Positions 58,292 through 64,000 of a DNA stretch of 64,000 nt are shown here, in pieces (positions within the stretch are counted from its first letter, which is position 1; each line of letters opens with the position of its first letter). This stretch comes from Stenotrophomonas sp. 610A2 (GTDB lineage: Bacteria > Pseudomonadota > Gammaproteobacteria > Xanthomonadales > Xanthomonadaceae), in NCBI RefSeq assembly GCF_030549615.1, contig NZ_CP130832.1:3844001-3908000 (forward strand). The letters run 5' to 3'. The notes beneath the pieces were generated by a model. The model was not told the origin of the DNA. It searched no databases and saw only the letters and a program-made list of their open reading frames with translations. Made by a program: the position numbers and the translations under genes.

Positions 58292-60106
58292 TCAGATTTT
58301 GAAGTCATCAAACGCAACCCGCTCATCCGCAACACCCAGCTTGCGCAGCAGCTGCCTGGTTGCCGCCAACATCGCCGGCGGGCCACACAGATAGAACTCG
58401 CATCCGGCCAGATCCGGATGCTGCTTCAATAGATCCTCATGCATCGCTTCATGCACACGCCGTGCATCGGCTCCCTGCCCCGACCACACCGGGTGCCAGC
58501 TGAAGTTGGCATGCTCATGCGCCCGCTCCTGCATCTGCTCGACATAGGGGCAATCACGCTCGCCACGGGCGCCGTACCAGTAATGCAAACGTTCGCCACC
58601 ACCTTCATCCAGCCGCTGTTGGATCAGCGCACGTAGCGGCGCCATGCCCGCACCAGCGCCAATGAAGATCTTCTCGCGCTCACTGCCGCTCAGTGCGAAA
58701 TCACCAAACGGACCGCTGTAGCGAACACGATCACCTTCATGCAACGTATAGGCATAGGTCGAGCCCTTGCCTGGCGGATGCTTGCGGTTCTCCTGCCAAC
58801 CGGGACTGAAGCGCACCAGCAGCACCAAACCGCCGTCCGCGTTCGACATCGGCGTTGCCAGCGAATACGAGCGCCGCACTGCGGCCTTGTTCTGCAGGGT
58901 CGCAGGCAAGGACAGTGCCTTCCAATCCTCGTCATGCTCGGCCGGGTACCACACCGCAGTGCGCGGCAACTCGTACTCGGGCACGTGCAGCTGCAGATAG
59001 CAACCTGGCTGGAACTGCGCATCCGCGGCCTGCTCCGGGCGTAGATGGATCTCTCGCAGGAACGGGGTCACCGCGACGACCTTCTCGACAATGGCCCAGT
59101 GCTCGGTCCACAGGCTGGCACCACCGGCCACTTCGATCTCGACATCTTCATCCACCTGCAGGTTGCAGGCCAACCGGCAGCCGACCTTGCGTTTTGCTTC
59201 GGGCACGTGCGCGCGATCGGCCGCCGTCGCCTTGCCGGCACCGGAGCGCACTCGCACCTCGCATAGACCGCAGCTCTGGCCGCCACCACAGTTGGAGGGA
59301 AGATTGATGCCCTCGCGCGCCAGTGCCACGTAGACGCTATCGCCACTGGCCACCTCGACCGTACGCAGATGCGCGCCGCCCGGTGCGTAGACCATCAGCT
59401 GCCGACGCGAACGCCAGCGCCGCGGGATGAACTCCTGCAGGTGAAAACTGGCGATCAGCAACCACACCCCGGTCAGCGCCAACCACAGGCCGCCGATACC
59501 CATGCCCACCACCAGCGGGTTGTTGAAGTTGACCCGGCTGCTGTAGTCCATGATGTGCAGCATCCAGAAGATGTCGAACAACCGCCACGTCGCGTTGCGA
59601 TGTTCCATCACCTGGCCACTGTGCGCGGAGACATAAATGCTGGTGTCCTGCGCATCGTTGAAATCCACCCGCCAAACCGGATCCGGGTTGGCCCGGGTTT
59701 CCAGCGTCTTTTCCAGATACCGCGGCGCGGCTGCGACACCATCACCGGCATACGCGGCCTGCGCAACTTTCGCCGCGATCGCCGCATCGATACTGATGCG
59801 CTCGCCGTCGCGGGCATCGATGACCTCGGTGCCTTCCGGTGACTGCAGGCGGTACACCGGCTGTTGCAACAACCAGCCACTGTCCAGCGTTGCCGCCTCA
59901 CCCTTGGCTGCAGCCAGCGCTACGCTCGGCGACACTGCCGTGGCCGGCCACGCAGGATTGGCGACAGCCGCTGCTTGCTGGGCACTGCCTTCGATCTTGT
60001 CCGGATCAAGCAGGCTCATCATCAGGCCACTGCCCAACCAGACCACGAACTGCAGGCCGACGATCAGGCCCACCCACTTGTGCAGGGTCCGCATCCAGGG
60101 CGTCAT
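58292..60106 (-). CDS. PepSY-domain / NqrF-type oxidoreductase fusion
   Basis: 604 residues from ATG 60106, overlapping the previous gene's stop as ATGA. Residues 1-240: membrane PepSY_TM-like part (HKWVGLIVGLQFVVWLGSGL ... MLHIMDYSSRVNFNNPLVV). Then a 2Fe-2S ferredoxin (NCGGGQSCGLCEVRV, fourth Cys in GCRLACNLQ), an FAD domain (RRSYSLATPMS), and an NAD(P)H domain (FIGAGAGMAPLRA, YLCGPPAM), all matching NqrF. It likely takes electrons from NADH to reduce a metal or quinone at the inner membrane. Confidence 0.88.
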   Translation of the reverse strand: MTPWMRTLHKWVGLIVGLQFVVWLGSGLMMSLLDPDKIEGSAQQAAAVANPAWPATAVSPSVALAAAKGEAATLDSGWLLQQPVYRLQSPEGTEVIDARDGERISIDAAIAAKVAQAAYAGDGVAAAPRYLEKTLETRANPDPVWRVDFNDAQDTSIYVSAHSGQVMEHRNATWRLFDIFWMLHIMDYSSRVNFNNPLVVGMGIGGLWLALTGVWLLIASFHLQEFIPRRWRSRRQLMVYAPGGAHLRTVEVASGDSVYVALAREGINLPSNCGGGQSCGLCEVRVRSGAGKATAADRAHVPEAKRKVGCRLACNLQVDEDVEIEVAGGASLWTEHWAIVEKVVAVTPFLREIHLRPEQAADAQFQPGCYLQLHVPEYELPRTAVWYPAEHDEDWKALSLPATLQNKAAVRRSYSLATPMSNADGGLVLLVRFSPGWQENRKHPPGKGSTYAYTLHEGDRVRYSGPFGDFALSGSEREKIFIGAGAGMAPLRALIQQRLDEGGGERLHYWYGARGERDCPYVEQMQERAHEHANFSWHPVWSGQGADARRVHEAMHEDLLKQHPDLAGCEFYLCGPPAMLAATRQLLRKLGVADERVAFDDFKI

Positions 60107-60801
60107 GCGTTCCTCCGCTTGCCGAAGCTGTAAAACAGCAGCCAGATGCCGCTGAGGGCGAAGCCCAGGCCAATGATCGAGGCGACCCGCAACAAGGTGT
60201 TGTTGACGTCGGTGCGGTTCTCGTAATCCATGATGTGCAACATCCACACGAAGTCGAACACGCGCCATAGATCATGCCGGCGTGCTAGCAGCTCACCGCT
60301 GTCCGGCGAAAGGTACAGCGTGCTGTCGCCGCGGCCGCTGAAATGCACCGCCCACATCGGCACCGGCCGCGTCTTTACTTCTGACGGCGCGCGGGTGATC
60401 CATTCCACTCGCTCCACTTCGCCTTCCCCCTGGTACAGCGACTGCGCCAGCGCGATGGCCTGCTCGCGATCCATCGGTGCCAGACGCTCGCCGCTGGCGG
60501 CATCCACCAGGTATTTCTGCCTGCCCTGGCGAATCTCATAGACCTCGCGCTCCAGCACATGCTTGAGCCGAAACGATTCCATCTGCGGATAGCGTGTGGC
60601 CAGCACATCGGCGCTAACGCGCGCAGTCTGCGCCGGCAGCGGTGTGCCATGCACATGTGCGAGGTGGTCGCCATGGATCACGTCCAGCGGCACCACGGTC
60701 ATGTAGACACCGCTGAGCATCCACAGCAGTGCCTGCACGCCGATCACCAGGCCGATCCATTTGTGGGCACGGCGTGCCCAGAATGCGGGTTTCATCAACA
60801 T
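60103..60801 (-). CDS. PepSY-domain inner-membrane protein
   Basis: 232 residues. TM segment HKWIGLVIGVQALLWMLSGV, periplasmic PepSY-like middle, then WMLHIMDYENRTDVNN and a C-terminal TM. It shares the architecture, and the phrase MLHIMDY, with the first part of the downstream fusion gene, suggesting a duplication. Between the TonB-dependent receptor gene (51-bp gap) and the reductase, so probably part of one import/reduction unit. Confidence 0.87.
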   Translation of the reverse strand: MLMKPAFWARRAHKWIGLVIGVQALLWMLSGVYMTVVPLDVIHGDHLAHVHGTPLPAQTARVSADVLATRYPQMESFRLKHVLEREVYEIRQGRQKYLVDAASGERLAPMDREQAIALAQSLYQGEGEVERVEWITRAPSEVKTRPVPMWAVHFSGRGDSTLYLSPDSGELLARRHDLWRVFDFVWMLHIMDYENRTDVNNTLLRVASIIGLGFALSGIWLLFYSFGKRRNA

Positions 60802-60852
60802 CGTCCTCGTTCAATGAAGCGCCCCGCCGCGGCTGCGACGGGGCGCATCCAA

Positions 60853-63567
60853 TCACCAGCGGTAGCCGATGCGTGCGTACCAGCGGCGACCCAGCAGGTC
60901 GTAGGTCATCGTATCGGTGTTGGCATCGGTATAGCTCTGGATGAACGGCGGCTTCTTGTCGAAGACGTTGTCCAGGCCCAGCGATACATCCAGCGCCTTG
61001 CTCACCGCGTACTTGAGCTGCAGGTTGTGATAGAACACCGACGGCGCGTGGTCACCGATGTCACCGCGTGCCGCGTTGATGTCATCAGCACGACCGATGT
61101 ACTGCGTGCTCCAGCTACCCGACCATTGGTCGCGCGAGGCATTGACCGAGACCAGGCCGCGCCACTTGGCATAGCTGCCGCGGCCGCCGGTGATCTTGCC
61201 TGCGTATTCGATCAGGTCGGCGCCATCGTACGGCCGCACGTCATAGCGCTGCAGATAGGACACATCGGCACTGACGCTGGCATCGAAGCCGGCTGCCTTG
61301 AACTCATACAGCGCGCCGAAGTCGTAGCCGGTGACATGCTCGTTGGCGGCATTGACCGGCTGCGAGGACAGGAAGTCGACTTCGCCGGTGCGCGGATTGC
61401 GGGTGAAGTTGCTGGCATCGCAGAACGGATGCACCAGCCCCGGGGTGTTGTAGCAGATGGCCAGTTTGGTGGAACCATCGATGCGCTGGATCGCGTGCTT
61501 GATGCGGATATTGTAGTAATCCAGCGTCAAGGTCAGCCCGGACAGGAACTCCGGCGTCCACACCACGCCAGCGGTGAACGAGGTGGCGTCTTCCGGCTCC
61601 AGCGCCGAGTTTCCGCCCGAGGTGGTGAGGATGGTATTACCCGGCTGTACATAGCCAGCCGTCACGCCATAGGCCTGGCAGTTGGCACGCACGGTGGAAC
61701 CAGACGGCAGCGCCGACCAGTTGCTGCACGGATCGGTGGTGGTCAGGTTGCCTTCGGCCACGCCGCCAAACAGTTCCGGGATGTTCGGGATGCGGAATGC
61801 AGTGGCATAGGTGCTGCGAACTTTCAGCGAGGGATTGATCTGCCAGTCCAGCCCGGCCTTGTAGTTGTAATCGCGGCCGAACAGATCGTAGTCCGAGGCA
61901 CGCCCGGCCAGATTCAGATACAGCGAATCAGCGATGACATTGTCCTGCAGCAGCGGAATCGCCAACTCTGCAAAGACCTCCTTGGCGGTGTATTCACCGG
62001 CAATCGGATCCTGCTGGTTGGTGTTGCCGATGCCGAGCACGGTCAACGGATCGGGATTACGCCAGCCGCGTTCCTTGCGCACTTCCACGCCGGCAGCGAA
62101 GCCTACCCAACCTGCAGGCAGCTCGAAGATCTGTCCGCTCAGGTTGGCAGTGAAACTCTTCTGTTCGTTGCCGCCGGTATCGCGCGAGGTGTAGAGGATG
62201 TAGTCGAGCACTTCGCGACTCAGATCGCCATAGCCGAGATAGTCGCCGCAGGGAATCGCTGCGCCCGGCACCGGGCTGCAGACGCTGCGGTTCAAGGTCT
62301 GCTCGACACGATCAAGATTGGCGACGTTGTCCGAACCATCAACGCCGGTGTTGCGGCCCCAGTTCAAGGCCGCCGACCAGTCCCAGCCAGTGCCGAACTG
62401 GCCCTTCACTCCGACCAGGCCACGGAAAGTATTCACCTCCTGCGAGAAATGGCGCGGACCGGCTTCTTCCAGGCGACGGCGCTGCAACAGCAGGTCCTGT
62501 CCGGTCGGGTTGGTCGGGTGATTGGCGGCGATGTTGATCGGCCGGTACACACCCAAACCGCCCGGTGCGGCCAGCTGGTCGGATTGGCGGTTGGTGTACA
62601 TCAGCTCGGTGAACACGGTGGTGTTCTCGCTGAGCTGGTTGTCACCGAACACGCTGATGCTGATGCGCTTGATCGGATTGACCGCGTTGAGCGTGGGGTT
62701 GCCGTTGTAGTTGTGCTTGGCGGCCGAGTACGGTTCGTAGAAATCGCCGTTGCCGCCCAGTACCTGGTTGAAGTTGACGCGGCTGCCATCGGCCAGCAGC
62801 GCGCGGCCACCCACCGTGGTGGAACTGCCCGAGCACACCAGCTTGCCGTCCACTTCGGACAGGCCGCAGGGCGCACGCGACGCCATGTTCACCGTGCCGC
62901 CTTCGGCGTAGTTGATGCCGGCCATCAGCGAGCCGCGCTCGCTGGTGACGCCCCAGGCCAGGTCAACGGCGGTTTCATCACCATCGCCACGCGTGGTCTG
63001 GCCGTAGCGCACTGCCGCTTCGGCGCCGTCGAATCCCTGCTTGGTGATGATGTTGACCACGCCAGCCACCGCATCAGCGCCGTAGATGGCCGACGCGCCG
63101 TCCTTGAGCACTTCAACGCGCTCGATCAGCGCTACCGGGATCATGTTCAGATCGACCGAGCTGTTGGCGCCGGTACCGCCATTGACGATGCGGCGACCAT
63201 TGAGCAGCACCAGGGTGCGGTTGATGCCGAGGCCGCGCAGGTTGACCTGGGTGGTGCCATAGCCATTCTCGGCCCAGTAGGCATTGCTCTGGCTGCCGGC
63301 AAAACCGGCCGAGGCCGGCAGGCGCTGCAGCAGCGTGTCCACCGAAGTGGCACCGGAGCGTTCGATGGCCTGTGCGTCGATCACGCTGACCGGGCCTACG
63401 CCCGACAACTGCGCGCGCTTGATGTGGCTGCCGGTGACCTGCACGGCATCCAGCGTGCGGGCGGCTTCATTCGGGGGTTGCGCGTCCTGCGCGTTGGCGG
63501 TGTGGACGGCGGTGGCACACAGCAGCGTGCCAATGGCCGCAGCCAAGGCTTGGGGCTTCAAATACAT
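60853..63567 (-). CDS. TonB-dependent outer-membrane receptor
   Basis: 904 residues. Signal peptide (ALAAAIGTLLCATAVHTANA-Q), then a plug domain (DAVQVTGSHIKRAQLSG ... RVEVLKDGASAIYGADAVAGVVNIIT), then a long barrel ending YARIGYRW. The plug is of the iron(III)-siderophore/vitamin type. The ligand is not evident. Its gene precedes two PepSY genes, so import followed by reduction of a metal chelate is plausible. Confidence 0.93.
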   Translation of the reverse strand: MYLKPQALAAAIGTLLCATAVHTANAQDAQPPNEAARTLDAVQVTGSHIKRAQLSGVGPVSVIDAQAIERSGATSVDTLLQRLPASAGFAGSQSNAYWAENGYGTTQVNLRGLGINRTLVLLNGRRIVNGGTGANSSVDLNMIPVALIERVEVLKDGASAIYGADAVAGVVNIITKQGFDGAEAAVRYGQTTRGDGDETAVDLAWGVTSERGSLMAGINYAEGGTVNMASRAPCGLSEVDGKLVCSGSSTTVGGRALLADGSRVNFNQVLGGNGDFYEPYSAAKHNYNGNPTLNAVNPIKRISISVFGDNQLSENTTVFTELMYTNRQSDQLAAPGGLGVYRPINIAANHPTNPTGQDLLLQRRRLEEAGPRHFSQEVNTFRGLVGVKGQFGTGWDWSAALNWGRNTGVDGSDNVANLDRVEQTLNRSVCSPVPGAAIPCGDYLGYGDLSREVLDYILYTSRDTGGNEQKSFTANLSGQIFELPAGWVGFAAGVEVRKERGWRNPDPLTVLGIGNTNQQDPIAGEYTAKEVFAELAIPLLQDNVIADSLYLNLAGRASDYDLFGRDYNYKAGLDWQINPSLKVRSTYATAFRIPNIPELFGGVAEGNLTTTDPCSNWSALPSGSTVRANCQAYGVTAGYVQPGNTILTTSGGNSALEPEDATSFTAGVVWTPEFLSGLTLTLDYYNIRIKHAIQRIDGSTKLAICYNTPGLVHPFCDASNFTRNPRTGEVDFLSSQPVNAANEHVTGYDFGALYEFKAAGFDASVSADVSYLQRYDVRPYDGADLIEYAGKITGGRGSYAKWRGLVSVNASRDQWSGSWSTQYIGRADDINAARGDIGDHAPSVFYHNLQLKYAVSKALDVSLGLDNVFDKKPPFIQSYTDANTDTMTYDLLGRRWYARIGYRW

Positions 63568-63663
63568 GTTCTCTCTCGCTGGGATTCTGTCTCGGGGCGA
63601 TAGCCGCGGTCGCGGGCGCGAGCACGGTTCACTACTACGTCGTGGTGACGCGAGAACAACCGC

Positions 63664-64000
63664 TCAGACGATGGGAGGTCGGAAGACGCGGGACAGCCTG
63701 CCCGCCGGCAATACCAGCGCCGGCAATGGCGTATCGGCAGATACCGGCGGATGCGCACCGGCGAACAACAGCGCCGTCGCGGGGGGATAGATGGTGAACA
63801 CACACAGGCATTCGCAGCCGACGCTGTCAGCGCAGCTGCAGTCATCGGCATGGCTGGAAGTCGACTTGCCAGCGTGCTCGTCGTGGCCGCTGCCAGCTGT
63901 TGCGCCCGGCGCTGCCGACGTGCGATTCACCAAATCACTTCGAACCGGATTGCAGCTGGCACTGGCCGCGCGGGTGATCCCGGCAACCGACGGAGCCCGG
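63664..64000 (-). CDS. CopL-like Cys/His-rich protein (5' end outside the window)
   Basis: The frame runs to the window edge, so the start is not seen. The visible about 111 residues include HDEHAGKSTSSHADDCSCADSVGCECLCV, a run of His and Cys that resembles the CopL-like leader at 53.6 kb in both composition and the RPPI-type ending (VFRPPIV). It is upstream of the TonB-receptor gene by about 97 bp on the same strand, which suggests a metal-responsive regulator or chaperone. Confidence 0.6.
   Translation of the reverse strand, partial: RAPSVAGITRAASASCNPVRSDLVNRTSAAPGATAGSGHDEHAGKSTSSHADDCSCADSVGCECLCVFTIYPPATALLFAGAHPPVSADTPLPALVLPAGRLSRVFRPPIV

Noticed and set aside
60559..63603. Very long plus-strand open frame (about 1000 codons) opposite the TonB receptor
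   Set aside because: It is the mirror of the receptor gene in high-GC DNA; its translation has no domain, is rich in His/Arg/Gln/Val, and lacks a ribosome-binding site.

Overview
The window looks like a Stenotrophomonas (Xanthomonadaceae) chromosome. The evidence is the high GC content, the many GTAG-headed palindromes of the SMAG type (core TGCCGAGC-CAT-GCTCGGCA), a second palindrome family (core GCGGCGTAAGCCGC), and the gene content: HslVU, XerC/DapF/LptM, several secreted S9, M1 and M3 peptidases, an AcrAB-type RND pump and a CopL/CopA/CopB copper operon. No rRNA, tRNA or CRISPR array was seen.

Layout. 0-17.2 kb is mostly core: HAD phosphatase, lipoprotein, MBL hydrolase divergent from a TetR regulator, secreted acetamidase/formamidase-like protein, M1 aminopeptidase lipoprotein, UbiE, a yeast-type cytosine deaminase, a two-gene RND pump divergent from its TetR regulator with a clear AcrR-like operator, and hslU-hslV. 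17.2-38.3 kb is accessory. It holds a MIDAS-less VWA protein, DUF3079, DUF1203 and VOC proteins, a serine hydrolase, LysR, a cyclase, a membrane-anchored Mrr-type nuclease, an orphan VgrG module with an M15-like effector candidate and two immunity candidates (one split by an in-frame TAG), a frameshifted ChaN-like gene, a membrane AraC regulator with a secreted NTF2-DJ-1 fusion, a truncated relic of an Mrr-type gene, and a SIR2-HerA anti-phage pair. 38.3-53.2 kb is core again: lptM-dapF-DUF484-xerC, DUF454, oligopeptidase B, aminotransferase, prolyl oligopeptidase, lipocalin, SH3 protein, prlC and histidine phosphatase, and a cysteine-synthase-like enzyme. 53.2-58 kb is a copper operon (copL-like, copA, copB, EF-hand protein, DUF411 protein). 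58-64 kb is a metal-uptake operon read leftward: a Cys/His-rich CopL-like protein, a TonB-dependent receptor, a PepSY protein and a PepSY-NqrF-type reductase fusion.

Systems. CopL/A/B and the DUF411 protein would handle periplasmic copper. The receptor and the two PepSY proteins look like metal-chelate import with inner-membrane reduction. VgrG with its effector and immunity genes is a type VI cargo module whose secretion machine lies elsewhere. SIR2-HerA and the Mrr-like nuclease are defence genes.

The least explained signal is a family of near-perfect palindromes built on AAAACCGGGGTCAGAGT. There are three full copies at 53.2-53.7 kb, one sitting in frame inside the copL-like gene, and single arms at 21.8 and 32.1 kb. 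Their flanks are palindromic too, but differ from copy to copy.
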